Shown here in pieces: positions 45,522 through 55,009 of a stretch of DNA of 64,000 nt; within the stretch, counting starts at the first letter, position 1; each line of letters starts with the position of its first letter. The stretch is from Hyphomicrobiales bacterium (GTDB taxonomy: Bacteria; Pseudomonadota; Alphaproteobacteria; Rhizobiales; Rhizobiaceae), in NCBI GenBank assembly GCA_900489925.1, contig UEHQ01000026.1, forward strand, positions 62,001 through 126,000, in the 5' to 3' direction. Made by a program: the position numbers and the translations under genes. The notes below the pieces were generated by a model. That model saw only the letters and a list, made by a program, of their open reading frames with translations. It made no database searches and had not been told where the DNA came from.

Positions 45522-46715
45522 ATGATGCGACGAGCAAAGTGCAGTGCCGTGCATGCTCCGATTTATTCTCTTCTTGCATTGTGCCTGCCGGTCGGATCCG
45601 CTCTAGCCCAAGAGGCGGCGAAGCCGGCAGACAAACCCGCTGAGACCAGCAAGGCCGACGAGCGTTGGATTCCGAAACCGCGGCTCGGAGATGATGATGC
45701 CTATGTGGAACTCTACGGCCAGATCAACAAAGGCCTGCTGACCTATGACGACGGCGGTTCGACCGACAACTACTTCCCGGTCGACAACGGCAACTCGTCG
45801 ACGCGCGCTGGCCTTCGATTCTCCACCAAGATGGAGAACAACTGGTCGGTCGGCGGCAATCTCGAATGGGAATGGACACCGTATTCGACCACAAGCGTCA
45901 ACCAGCTGAACAAGGATCACTACGATTGGGAAGCCAACCTTCTGCGCAAGGCAGAAGTTTATATGGAGTCGAAGGAATACGGGAAGTTCTGGTTCGGCCA
46001 GGGCAGCATGGCCTCCGATGGCACCGCGGAAGTCGATTTGTCCGGCACCAGCGTCGTCGGCTATTCGCTTATTTCCGACATGGCGGGCGGGCCGTTCTTC
46101 AGGTTCGATGACGGAACGCTGTCCTCGATACGAGTCAAGGACGCCTTCACCAACTACGACGGCCTGAGTCGAAAACTGCGTTTCCGTTATGACACGCCCT
46201 CATTCGGTGGATTCAGCGTGTCATCGTCGGTCGGGACGCAAGTCGTGCCTGACCCAACAGACGTCGCCGTGTGGGACATCGCCCTGCGTTACGACCAAAC
46301 GATTGATGACGTCAAAATCAGTGGCGCATTGGCCTTCTCGAGGCCGGGCGACAGCAACTCGATCTACGACGCCTCGGTTTCCCTGTTGCATCAGCCGACT
46401 GGCCTCAGCCTGACGCTTGCGGCCGGTTATTCCGACAAGGAAGCCATCGATGGCCGCTATGGCTATGCCAAACTTGGCTACCAGACCGATATCTTCGAGG
46501 TCGGCAAGACCGCCTTCTCCGTCGATGCCTATTTTGGCAAGGACATCAAGGGCAAGGGTACGGACAGCGATTCCTATGGAGTGCAGGTCGTCCAAAACCT
46601 CGACTATCTCCAGACCGAACTCTACGTCGGGGCGCGCACCTATTCGTATGACGACGAAGTCGCCAGCGTCCAGGACAGCTATGCAGTGCTCGCAGGCGCC
46701 AGACTGAAATTTTAG
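45522..46715 (+). CDS. Outer-membrane porin
   Basis: A 397-residue protein with a signal peptide (ending SALAQ, residue about 27) and an alternating beta-strand pattern throughout: YVELYGQINKGLLTYDDG, RAGLRFSTKMENNWSVGGNLEWEW (two strands) and a final strand with YAVLAGARLKF, whose terminal Phe is the BAM signal. It resembles trimeric porins with the PEFLVELYG-like first strand, and has a long acidic loop with DGTAEVDLSG. ATG 45522 has GGGGGA upstream; longer in-frame starts lack a signal sequence. Substrate specificity is unknown. A shared promoter element is 153 bases upstream. Confidence 0.88.
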   Translation: MMRRAKCSAVHAPIYSLLALCLPVGSALAQEAAKPADKPAETSKADERWIPKPRLGDDDAYVELYGQINKGLLTYDDGGSTDNYFPVDNGNSSTRAGLRFSTKMENNWSVGGNLEWEWTPYSTTSVNQLNKDHYDWEANLLRKAEVYMESKEYGKFWFGQGSMASDGTAEVDLSGTSVVGYSLISDMAGGPFFRFDDGTLSSIRVKDAFTNYDGLSRKLRFRYDTPSFGGFSVSSSVGTQVVPDPTDVAVWDIALRYDQTIDDVKISGALAFSRPGDSNSIYDASVSLLHQPTGLSLTLAAGYSDKEAIDGRYGYAKLGYQTDIFEVGKTAFSVDAYFGKDIKGKGTDSDSYGVQVVQNLDYLQTELYVGARTYSYDDEVASVQDSYAVLAGARLKF

Positions 46716-46820
46716 CGATGTTTCGCGCTCAAAGGTTCGGGCGCGACGGACCTTCAACTGGAAGAGGCAGCGAACCGCCCAACATGGCGGCGCTTAAGCC
46801 GTATCACGGGAGGATGTAGC

Positions 46821-48422
46821 ATGACCGAGATCGACTATCGCGAATACGAACATATGAGCCCGTTCGAAATCAAGGACGGATTGATGAAGCTCGCAAAGCG
46901 CAGCTCTCAGAAATCCGCGCACGCGCTCCTCAATGCGGGGCGCGGCAATCCGAACTGGGTCGCCACCACCCCACGCGAGGGTTTCTTCCTGTTCGGGCAG
47001 TTTGCATTGTCCGAATGCCGGCGTACCATGGATAATCCGGTGGCAGGCCTCGCCGGCATGCCACAGATGAGCGGCATTGCGGCAAGGCTCACCGCATGGC
47101 TCGGCAAGCATGCGGACGAGCCGGGCGCGGCCTTCATTTCGAAAATCGTCGACCACGGCGTCAAGGCATTCGGTTTCGACGCGGACGCCTTCGTGCACGA
47201 GCTGACGGATTCGATCATCGGCGACAACTACCCGGTTCCGGATCGGATGTTGGTGCACGCAGAGCAGGTCGCGCACCGCTATCTCCTGTGGGCGATGGGC
47301 GCCGATCAGGCCGTCGGTAAGTTTGACCTCTATGCGGTAGAAGGCGGCACTGCGGCGATGTGCTACATCTTCAAGTCGCTGATGGCCAACCGGATTCTCA
47401 AGAAGGGCGACACAATCGCCATGGGAACCCCGATCTTCACCCCCTATATCGAGATTGCGGAACTCGAGGACTATGCGTTCCACGCCGTTCACATCCGTGC
47501 GACGCAGGAACACCGCTTCCAATATTCCGACGAGGAACTGAAGAAGCTCGAAGACCCGAAGATCAAGGCATTTTTCATCGTCAATCCGGGCAACCCGACC
47601 TCGATGGCCATCGATGCTCCGACGCTGAAGAAGATCGTCACCCTGGTGAAGACCAAGCGGCCTGATCTCATCCTCCTGACGGATGACGTCTATGGCACCT
47701 TCGTTCCGCATTTTCGCTCATTGATGGCGGAACTGCCCTACAACACGATCTGCGTCTATTCCTACTCCAAGTATTTCGGCTGCACCGGTTGGCGCCTGGG
47801 CGTGATCGGCATCAACGAGAAGAACATTCTCGATGACCGCCTCAAGGAGCTTCCGGCCAAGGAATTGGAGGCACTGGACAAGCGATACATCTCGATCACG
47901 CTTGAGCCCCGCAAGCTGAAGATGATCGACCGCATCGTCGCCGACAGCCGCGACGTTGCGCTGAACCACACCGCCGGGCTATCCCTGCCGCAGCAGGTGA
48001 TGATGACCATGTTTTCCATGAGCGAACTGATCGACAGCGAGAAGGTCTATCAGCAGGCCTGCATGGCCATTTGCCATAAGCGCGTGAACACGCTTCTTGA
48101 GGGACTTCCCCTCGATCTTCAGCCCAACGCCAATTTCGCCGCTTACTACGGAACGATCGACTTCGAATTCTGGCTCCGCAGATATGTCGGCGAGGATATG
48201 GTGACTTGGCTCAAAGAGCACGTACATCCTCTCGATCTCGTCTACAGGCTGGCAGAGGATCATTCGATCGTGCTGCTGAACGGCGGCGGATTTGAAGCGC
48301 CTGACTGGAGCGTTCGCGTCTCCTTCGCCAACCTGCCGGATGACGTCTATGACGATATCGGCCGGGCCGTGCGTGCGGTGGGACGTGGTTATGTCGATCG
48401 GTTCAACGCGTCGAAAAAGTAA
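46821..48422 (+). CDS. asdA: Bifunctional aspartate aminotransferase / aspartate 4-decarboxylase
   Basis: A 533-residue fold-type-I PLP enzyme matching aspartate beta-decarboxylase, which turns L-aspartate into L-alanine and CO2. The PLP lysine is Lys317 in YSYSKYFGCTGW (Lys315 in Pseudomonas AsdA), with NPGNPTS and LTDDVYG upstream and a C-terminal Arg in VRVSFANLP. In Gram-positive and some Gram-negative bacteria it is paired with AspT, the aspartate:alanine exchanger; two AspT homologues are encoded 2 and 7 kb downstream. The cycle consumes a cytoplasmic proton and creates proton-motive force. GGGAGG precedes the ATG. A strong terminator follows. Confidence 0.95.
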   Translation: MTEIDYREYEHMSPFEIKDGLMKLAKRSSQKSAHALLNAGRGNPNWVATTPREGFFLFGQFALSECRRTMDNPVAGLAGMPQMSGIAARLTAWLGKHADEPGAAFISKIVDHGVKAFGFDADAFVHELTDSIIGDNYPVPDRMLVHAEQVAHRYLLWAMGADQAVGKFDLYAVEGGTAAMCYIFKSLMANRILKKGDTIAMGTPIFTPYIEIAELEDYAFHAVHIRATQEHRFQYSDEELKKLEDPKIKAFFIVNPGNPTSMAIDAPTLKKIVTLVKTKRPDLILLTDDVYGTFVPHFRSLMAELPYNTICVYSYSKYFGCTGWRLGVIGINEKNILDDRLKELPAKELEALDKRYISITLEPRKLKMIDRIVADSRDVALNHTAGLSLPQQVMMTMFSMSELIDSEKVYQQACMAICHKRVNTLLEGLPLDLQPNANFAAYYGTIDFEFWLRRYVGEDMVTWLKEHVHPLDLVYRLAEDHSIVLLNGGGFEAPDWSVRVSFANLPDDVYDDIGRAVRAVGRGYVDRFNASKK

Positions 48423-48440
48423 GGCAAGACAATGAATCGG

Positions 48441-48480
48441 AAAGACCGCGTGCTGCGAGGGACGCGGTCTTTCTATTTCT
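48441..48480. terminator. Intrinsic terminator between convergent genes
   Basis: AAAGACCGCGT (48441-48451) pairs perfectly with ACGCGGTCTTT (48462-48472) around a ten-base loop, followed by TTTCTATTTCT. The 11-bp stem ends in A/T pairs, so it can act on both strands: for asdA read rightward and the sulP gene read leftward. Confidence 0.87.
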
Positions 48481-48494
48481 GCAATCTGAATGCT

Positions 48495-50213
48495 TCAGGT
48501 CTCGTCGGAGGGTGCCTCGATACCCGGCGTCGGCGGCGAACTCCGAGATAGAGGCACCGCACTTTCCTGGTAATGGCGTATGCCAGCGTGAACCGAGGCA
48601 AACATGCGGCTCTCGCCAAGCCGCTCGGCAAAACCGGACGCCCTCACATACTCGAGAACATCTGCGTTGAGGCTTGCAAGCCAGAGCACGATCCCACGCT
48701 CAGCCAGGCTTCGCTCGCTTTCAATCAACGTCTGCAGGGCGGAATATTCGATATCGAATACGGCCCTCAGGTCCAGCATGAGCACACTCGGTTTGTTCTG
48801 AATGACCAGTTCTCGCATGGTGTCGGCAACATGCTGAGCGTTCACAAAGAACAGCCGGCCTTCCGGTCTCAGGATGAGCAGTCCCTCAACGGTTTCGTCA
48901 TCGGGATGCTCAGGCGAAAGCGGGCGGAGAGCATCCCCGCCCCGCTTGCGGCCGATCACATGGATTCGCGGATTGGCCGCCTGACTGGACAGGCCGACCA
49001 GAGACAGAATGATGGCAACGACGATACCCTGAAGAGTGCCAAAGACAAGCACGCCGAGGAACGCAGCCAGCGCCCACCGGAATTCCATCTTGCGAACATT
49101 CCGGATCGACACAAATTCCGCGGGCTTGATGAGGCCAACGGAATAAATGATGACGATTGCCGCAAGCACGGCTTGTGGCAGGAGACCGAGTAAGGGTGCC
49201 AGCACCAGCATCGTTGCCGCAGACGCTGCAGCCGTGACGATCGACGCCTTCTGGGTTCGCCCGCCGACGGCGCGGACGACGGCTGTTTGCGATGTTCCGC
49301 CACCTGCCGGCATCGCTCCGAACAGCGCGCCGAGCACGTTCGCGGCCCCGGTCGCCACCAGCTCCCTGTTGGCGCGGATCGGTGGATCCGACTGATCTGC
49401 AAATGCCCGCCCTGCGGCGATCGTCTCAGTGAAGCTCATCAGCGCGATACCGATTGCCCCCGGTAGTAGCTGCCTCACGAGCTCGAGATTGGGCAGTGTC
49501 AACGACGGCAAGGCTTGTGGAATGTGACCGACAATCGAAACGCCATGGCTGCTCATGCCAAACAGCCACGATGCGGCTATCCCCCCGGCAACGACCGCGA
49601 GGGGCGCGGGCGAATGCGGCCAGGCTCGTTCCATAAAGAGCAGGAGGACAAGGGCAACAAGGCCGACCACCACGGTTGTGATCGAGGCTTCGGGAAGGTG
49701 TTGCAGGAGGCTGAGAATGTCGCGGAAGAACCCTTCCTTGGTGAAGTGAAGGCCGAGCAGCTTCGGCACCTGGTCCAACACGATCACCAAACCTATACCG
49801 GCCTTGAAACCTGTGAGCACGGGTGAGGAGATGAAATTCGCGACGAACCCCAAGCGCAACGCGGAAGCAAGAATCAGGAGCACACCAGTGAGCGCCGTGA
49901 GCGTCGCGGTGGCAGTGAGCAGCTTCGCGGGATCTCCGTCGGGCACGACGAGGGCGAGCTCCGCCGCGGTCAGGATCGCCAGCGTGGTCGTCGAGCTGAC
50001 GCTCAATACGCGCGACGTTCCCAACAGGGCATAGACCACAGTCGGTACGAAAGCTGTGTAGAGACCCACGCTCACAGTGAGACCGGCCACCGTCGCATAG
50101 GCCATGGCCTTCGGCAGGACGACCGCGGCAGCCGTCAGACCGGCAACAATATCCGGCCGCAGTGTCCCTGCTGATGGCCCGATTGACTGCACAGTATCTG
50201 ATGACCGAAGCAT
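48495..50213 (-). CDS. SulP-family anion transporter with STAS domain
   Basis: A 572-residue protein: ten to twelve membrane helices (about 20-400) with the SulP signature region GLTVSVGLYTAFVPTVVYALLG, in two parts, and a C-terminal STAS domain (about 435-545, with VLMLDLRAVFDIEYSALQTL). Characterised relatives carry sulfate, bicarbonate or dicarboxylates. Beside CO2-producing decarboxylases, bicarbonate is a reasonable guess, but sulfate is as likely. ATG 50213 is chosen over a further in-frame ATG at 50291. It follows the second antiporter gene on the same strand by about 120 bases. Confidence 0.85.
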   Translation of the reverse strand: MLRSSDTVQSIGPSAGTLRPDIVAGLTAAAVVLPKAMAYATVAGLTVSVGLYTAFVPTVVYALLGTSRVLSVSSTTTLAILTAAELALVVPDGDPAKLLTATATLTALTGVLLILASALRLGFVANFISSPVLTGFKAGIGLVIVLDQVPKLLGLHFTKEGFFRDILSLLQHLPEASITTVVVGLVALVLLLFMERAWPHSPAPLAVVAGGIAASWLFGMSSHGVSIVGHIPQALPSLTLPNLELVRQLLPGAIGIALMSFTETIAAGRAFADQSDPPIRANRELVATGAANVLGALFGAMPAGGGTSQTAVVRAVGGRTQKASIVTAAASAATMLVLAPLLGLLPQAVLAAIVIIYSVGLIKPAEFVSIRNVRKMEFRWALAAFLGVLVFGTLQGIVVAIILSLVGLSSQAANPRIHVIGRKRGGDALRPLSPEHPDDETVEGLLILRPEGRLFFVNAQHVADTMRELVIQNKPSVLMLDLRAVFDIEYSALQTLIESERSLAERGIVLWLASLNADVLEYVRASGFAERLGESRMFASVHAGIRHYQESAVPLSRSSPPTPGIEAPSDET

Positions 50214-50330
50214 GATGTTCTCTTTCCGTATCAAGGCATTTCGGAAAGTGCGCAGGTCTCTGCCAACGCACCCAAATTCTAATCCCGGCATGGCTCTCCC
50301 ACCAGAGAAATGTCGGCAGGAATGTCCGCC

Positions 50331-52022
50331 CTAACCAGCCACGATGCCGACAATCACGGTTCCCCAAGTGGTGAGCAAAATGTGCCCTATGGGCACCGTC
50401 GGCGTGTAGCCAAGAACGGCAACGCTACTTCCCGATCGCTCCTGGACCGCTGCCATGCCTGCCGTCATCGTCTGCGCGCCGGCGAGCCCCCCGAGCAACA
50501 AAATCGGGTTCATACGCAGCACGTAGCGCCCGAAATAAAGCCCGATCAACAGGGGAACAGTTGTAACGACAATACCGCCCAACAGCAGACCGATCCCGGC
50601 TTCAGCTATAGCGGAAACGAAGACCGGCCCGGCATGCAGACCAGTCATGGCGACGAAGGCGGCTAGGCCGAGGGCGGTCATAAGCGAGACCGCCGCATCC
50701 GGTATTCGGCCAAAAAGCGGAAACCGCGTGCGCAGATGCCCCACCAGCAACCCGGCAAGCAGGGTACCTACGCTGGTACTCAAGGAAATTCGCATATCAC
50801 CGATCGGTACGGTGACAATGATGCCCACCAAGCCACCTAGGAATATAGCAAGCCCGAGTACAACAAAGTCCGTGGTCGCTGTCGGCGCGACAACGACGCC
50901 AATCTGCTTGGCAGCTTGCGATACGACATTGTCTGGGCCCACCATACGGACGATGTCGCCGCGTTCGACAGCAACGCCCGGCGCCAGGGGAATGTCCTGG
51001 CCACCGCGCGTGACGCCGCGAAGATAGAGGCTTCGTGCCCAACTCTCTTTCGAGAGATCCTCGATCGTTCGGTTGGCGAAATTGCGAGATGTGACCAGCA
51101 CATCGGCCACCGAGACCGGGATATCAAGCAGCGCACTGTCCTCGACCTCTTCAGCACGCGACCCAAGCACAGTGATCAGCGCCTCGCGCGATCCCGATAC
51201 CGCAATTATGTCGCCCGCTTCGAAAGTGACCTCCGATGCGGCTTCGAGGATCGCTCCCCGCCTTCTCAGCCGTTGGACGAAAAGTCTGTGCTCCGGAAAG
51301 GATGCCTCGGCAGCCTTCATCGATATGCCGACAATGGGTGCACCTTCGGCAATGCGATAAGCGCGAACCTCGAACCGCCGCCACGCAGAGGCGATACCTG
51401 CCGTCGTGCGAGTAATCCCAAGCTCACGCTCCAGCTTTAGCGCCTCGCCGCTCAAATCGACGCCAAGCAGTTTCGGGCCCACCAGACTGCAGAACAGGAT
51501 GACGCCGACCGCACCGAAGACATAGCAGACAGCGTCGGCCACAGCCACATGTGCAACGAACCGGGCGCGATCGGCATCTGGCAAAGGCAGCGCATTGATC
51601 GCTTCAGTCGCGGTGCCCATCGCCGGACTTTCCGTGAGCGCGCCGGAAACCAGGCCGGCTGCGAAGCCGGGGTCAAGCCCGAGGATCTTGGCGACAACGA
51701 TGGCGGTGAGCAGGCCACTCACGCAGACAACAACCGCGAGCAGCACCGGCTTCATGCCGTCCCGCTTGAGAGCCTGCAGAAACTGTGGTCCTACGGAATA
51801 ACCTATGCCGAAAAGGAACAGGAGAAACAGGAAGGACTTCGCCATTCCGGCGATCGGCACTTCAGCGACTTGCCCGATGAATATGCCAGCGAAAAGGGAG
51901 CCGGTGACCGGCCCCAGGCTAAACCCGCCGAATTTGACGCCTCCGATCAGATATCCGAGGCTGATTGCAAGGAACACTGCGAGCTCAGGATACTTGACCA
52001 GAATTTGCTCAATCCACACCAT
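50331..52022 (-). CDS. AspT-type amino acid antiporter (copy 2)
   Basis: A 563-residue transporter of the AAE/YidE family. Two membrane halves of about five helices each surround a soluble region (about 190-360) with two RCK-C/TrkA-C-like domains (VTFEAGDIIAVSGS and VAVERGDIVRMVGP). AspT swaps aspartate for alanine. The other copy at 55010 has exactly the same length and about one-third identical residues by eye. The order on the minus strand is AspT, decarboxylase, AspT, SulP. ATG 52022 is chosen because GGGGG lies eight bases upstream. Confidence 0.87.
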   Translation of the reverse strand: MVWIEQILVKYPELAVFLAISLGYLIGGVKFGGFSLGPVTGSLFAGIFIGQVAEVPIAGMAKSFLFLLFLFGIGYSVGPQFLQALKRDGMKPVLLAVVVCVSGLLTAIVVAKILGLDPGFAAGLVSGALTESPAMGTATEAINALPLPDADRARFVAHVAVADAVCYVFGAVGVILFCSLVGPKLLGVDLSGEALKLERELGITRTTAGIASAWRRFEVRAYRIAEGAPIVGISMKAAEASFPEHRLFVQRLRRRGAILEAASEVTFEAGDIIAVSGSREALITVLGSRAEEVEDSALLDIPVSVADVLVTSRNFANRTIEDLSKESWARSLYLRGVTRGGQDIPLAPGVAVERGDIVRMVGPDNVVSQAAKQIGVVVAPTATTDFVVLGLAIFLGGLVGIIVTVPIGDMRISLSTSVGTLLAGLLVGHLRTRFPLFGRIPDAAVSLMTALGLAAFVAMTGLHAGPVFVSAIAEAGIGLLLGGIVVTTVPLLIGLYFGRYVLRMNPILLLGGLAGAQTMTAGMAAVQERSGSSVAVLGYTPTVPIGHILLTTWGTVIVGIVAG

Positions 52023-52154
52023 GACCATGCCCCCACCCACGCGCGTGCCTTGGGCCGGCGTCGGTGGTGCGGCGCCGGCAGCCTGTACCTAACCCCGGGC
52101 CCGCCGCGGTGCCGTCGATCGGCCCGCGAAGATGTCCCCACCGGCTCCGCCTAG

Positions 52155-54866
52155 TCAGCGCTTCGCCTTGGCAGCGACAGCATCGGGCTTGACCAGCTTC
52201 AACCCCCTCGCCTTTTCGTAGCCATGGATCTCCTTCACATCGAGCTTGCGCATGAAGTCGATAGTCTCCTGCGTCAGCACCTGGCCCGGCACCATGATCG
52301 GGAAGCCCGGCGGATAGGGAATGACGAAGTTGGCAGAAACCATGTCCGGCCCTTCTCGCAGTCTCCGATCGCATTCGGCGCCGTTCAGCGGCACGTACTC
52401 GCACAACGAGGCATCATAAGCGTTGAAGAAGGCGCTTCGCATGTCCCCCTCTGGGGTCGTGCGACCCGCATCGCTGCGATACAGTTCGTGGAAGTGGCTG
52501 AAATTGGGAAGGTCCGGCACATCGGTCATGAGCGATTTGACGCGCGCCTCAAACGCCGCGCGCTCGGCTTCGCCCCCGTCAGCCAGCCGCTTTTCGATGC
52601 CATGGCAGATCTCGACGAGGACTCGGATGAGATGAGCAACGTCGCTGCGCGTGTTGTTGATGTTCGATTGCAGCAACACGCTGTTACGCGACGTCTTGTT
52701 GAGCTGAATACTGTACTCGTTTGCGAGCAGTCCCTTGAACTGCGTCCCGTCGAAACCAGCGGTGCCGCAAACTAACGTCATGCGCGTCGGGTCGAGATAG
52801 AACTCGTCCTCCTTCATTGCCTTGACAGCCGTTGCCCAGCTGGAACCCGGCGCGAGATAGTCCTTGAACCCTGACTGCCTGTAAGCCGCCGGGATCATCT
52901 GATCGGCACCGAGGACGCGGAAATATTTCGAGATCAGCTCGTGTTCGTTGATCGATTGCCGGATCTTTAGCGCGATCTCGATCGCGTTCATCGCCAGCCC
53001 GTACCCTTCGAGCTCCATCTGCCGGCGAGCGACATCGAGGCTGGCGATGAGCTGCTGGTTCGGGCTCGTCGAAGCGTGCGTGAAAACAGCTTCGTGGAAC
53101 TGAGCCTCGACCGTGTGGAAATCCACGTCCTTGACCAGCAGCATCGAGCCCTGCCGAATGGCCGACATCGACTTGTGCGTCGAATTCGTCTGGTAGACAC
53201 GAAGGCGCACAAGGCGCGGATCGGGGATCAGGCGGGTGGCGAGCAGAGTTTCATCCGACGGATTATCACCGAGCTCGGCACGCTGCTTCTCATAAGCCGT
53301 GACGGATGCGGGATCACGTAGCCATTCCTCGATGTCAGCGGCGGCGCCCATCGCCGTTCGCGGACGCAGGAACGGCGAGAAGCGGGCAAAACCCGACCAC
53401 GCCTCATCCCACAGGAAGATCAGGTCCGGCTTGATGGCGAGGCATTCCTCCATCACACGCCTGACGTTGTACATGTGTCCGTCGAAGGTGCAGTTGGTAA
53501 GGTCAAGCAGCTTCAACCGATCGAGGCGACCTTCCGCGCGAAGCGCCAGCAATGCTTGCTTGATCGTGGCAAGCGGCACGGCGCCGTACATCGAGTATTC
53601 CGTCATCGGGAAAGCTTCGACGTAGTAGGGCTGAGCCCCGGTAAGTACCATGCCGTAGTGATGCGACTTGTGGCAGTTGCGATCGACCACTGCGATGTCG
53701 CCCGGCGCAAGCAACGCCTGGACGGCCATCTTGTTGGAGGTCGACGTGCCGTTGGTGACGAAGAACACATGATCGGCGCCAAAGGCGCGCGCCGCCATCT
53801 CCTGCGAGCGCTTGATGTTTCCCGTCGGCTCCAGAAGGCTGTCTAGGCCGCCTGTCGTGGCGCTGCTTTCCGCCAGGAACAGATTGAGGCCGTAAAATTC
53901 CCCCATGTCGCGAATCCAATCGGACTTGAAGACCGACTTGCCGCGAGCGATCGGCAGTGCATGGAAGGTGCCGATCGGCCGTCGCGCATATTTCTTCAGA
54001 TTGTCGAAGAACGGCGTTTCAAAGCGCGCCTGGACCCCTTCCAAGACTGCGAGGTGCAATTCGAGCAGTTCTTCGACCGCATAGAAAATTCGACGGATGG
54101 CATCGGCTGCCGGGTCTCCGGCGATCTTCTCGACCTGGCGGTCGGACAGCAGATAGACGTCGAGTTCCGGCCGGATCCGCCGTAGCGCGCGTGCCAGCCG
54201 GAGCGCAGACACGTCAGGACTGTCCGATTCACCGAGTGGATCCAAAACCGAGCGGAGCACCGGTGCATCGTGCCGCGAGCGGTAAGGGAACCCTTCGGCA
54301 AGGACGACGGAAACGATGTCGGGGTTCAAAGCCGCGGCACAGACGGCATCCTCGAAGGAGCCGACAATGACCGGTTCATAGATGAATGCATCTTCCGGGC
54401 GGCGCAGCCTGCGGATCTCTCTGGCGAAGGCGGGCCAGCGCGCGGCCGGCTGGCTGTTGACAAACAGCACCTCGAAATAGGGGCGGTGTCCGCCTACCTC
54501 GCCGGTCGCCGGCGGCATGATATCCGCCACCTCACTTGGCGACATCTCTTCGTGAGCATCCCATTCGGCCGCGCGGCCGCGATAGGCATGTGTCAGCAGC
54601 CCGTTGGAGATCCGCCGCGCCAATCCTGCCGCTCCTCCTGCATCGTTCGTCGCGATGCGCTCGCTCAAGGCTGTCAGCAATCGAGATCCAGGATAGGCGT
54701 GGTATTCTTCGACAGCTGCCAAGTCCGCCAGTGCTGCCTCCAATGCGGCCCTGTCTCCGCGCTTGTTGGCCCAGGCGTCGGCCAGGCTGGTCACTGCGCG
54801 CCAGTTGTCTGCACGCGCCGAATGTATCAGCAGAAACTGATCGATATGTGCGCTCTTGCTTGGCAT
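52155..54866 (-). CDS. Orn/Lys/Arg decarboxylase (large, fold type I)
   Basis: A 903-residue PLP decarboxylase. The N-terminal part (about 1-290) includes a response-regulator-like wing domain; the PLP domain (about 300-720) has TNGTSTSNKMAVQALL, Asp487 in WDEAWSGF and Lys565 in NSTHKSMSAIRQG, which binds PLP. The C-terminal domain follows. Length exceeds E. coli AdiA/CadA (about 715-755) because of a longer N-terminus; rhizobial relatives share that. It decarboxylates lysine, arginine or ornithine; the substrate cannot be told from sequence. Each reaction uses one cytoplasmic proton. It lies between two AspT-like exchanger genes. Confidence 0.88.
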   Translation of the reverse strand: MPSKSAHIDQFLLIHSARADNWRAVTSLADAWANKRGDRAALEAALADLAAVEEYHAYPGSRLLTALSERIATNDAGGAAGLARRISNGLLTHAYRGRAAEWDAHEEMSPSEVADIMPPATGEVGGHRPYFEVLFVNSQPAARWPAFAREIRRLRRPEDAFIYEPVIVGSFEDAVCAAALNPDIVSVVLAEGFPYRSRHDAPVLRSVLDPLGESDSPDVSALRLARALRRIRPELDVYLLSDRQVEKIAGDPAADAIRRIFYAVEELLELHLAVLEGVQARFETPFFDNLKKYARRPIGTFHALPIARGKSVFKSDWIRDMGEFYGLNLFLAESSATTGGLDSLLEPTGNIKRSQEMAARAFGADHVFFVTNGTSTSNKMAVQALLAPGDIAVVDRNCHKSHHYGMVLTGAQPYYVEAFPMTEYSMYGAVPLATIKQALLALRAEGRLDRLKLLDLTNCTFDGHMYNVRRVMEECLAIKPDLIFLWDEAWSGFARFSPFLRPRTAMGAAADIEEWLRDPASVTAYEKQRAELGDNPSDETLLATRLIPDPRLVRLRVYQTNSTHKSMSAIRQGSMLLVKDVDFHTVEAQFHEAVFTHASTSPNQQLIASLDVARRQMELEGYGLAMNAIEIALKIRQSINEHELISKYFRVLGADQMIPAAYRQSGFKDYLAPGSSWATAVKAMKEDEFYLDPTRMTLVCGTAGFDGTQFKGLLANEYSIQLNKTSRNSVLLQSNINNTRSDVAHLIRVLVEICHGIEKRLADGGEAERAAFEARVKSLMTDVPDLPNFSHFHELYRSDAGRTTPEGDMRSAFFNAYDASLCEYVPLNGAECDRRLREGPDMVSANFVIPYPPGFPIMVPGQVLTQETIDFMRKLDVKEIHGYEKARGLKLVKPDAVAAKAKR

Positions 54867-55009
54867 CCCGGTCTCCAGATGTGGGTTCTGATTGCAATTC
54901 CGCCGTCCCGGCAGCCCTGCCCTCCCGCAGGGTATGCCGATGGCGCTTGATCCGCTGGCGTTCACGTCAGGTCAACTCGATCGTCGATCTGTCGTCCGAC
55001 GTGAGCGGC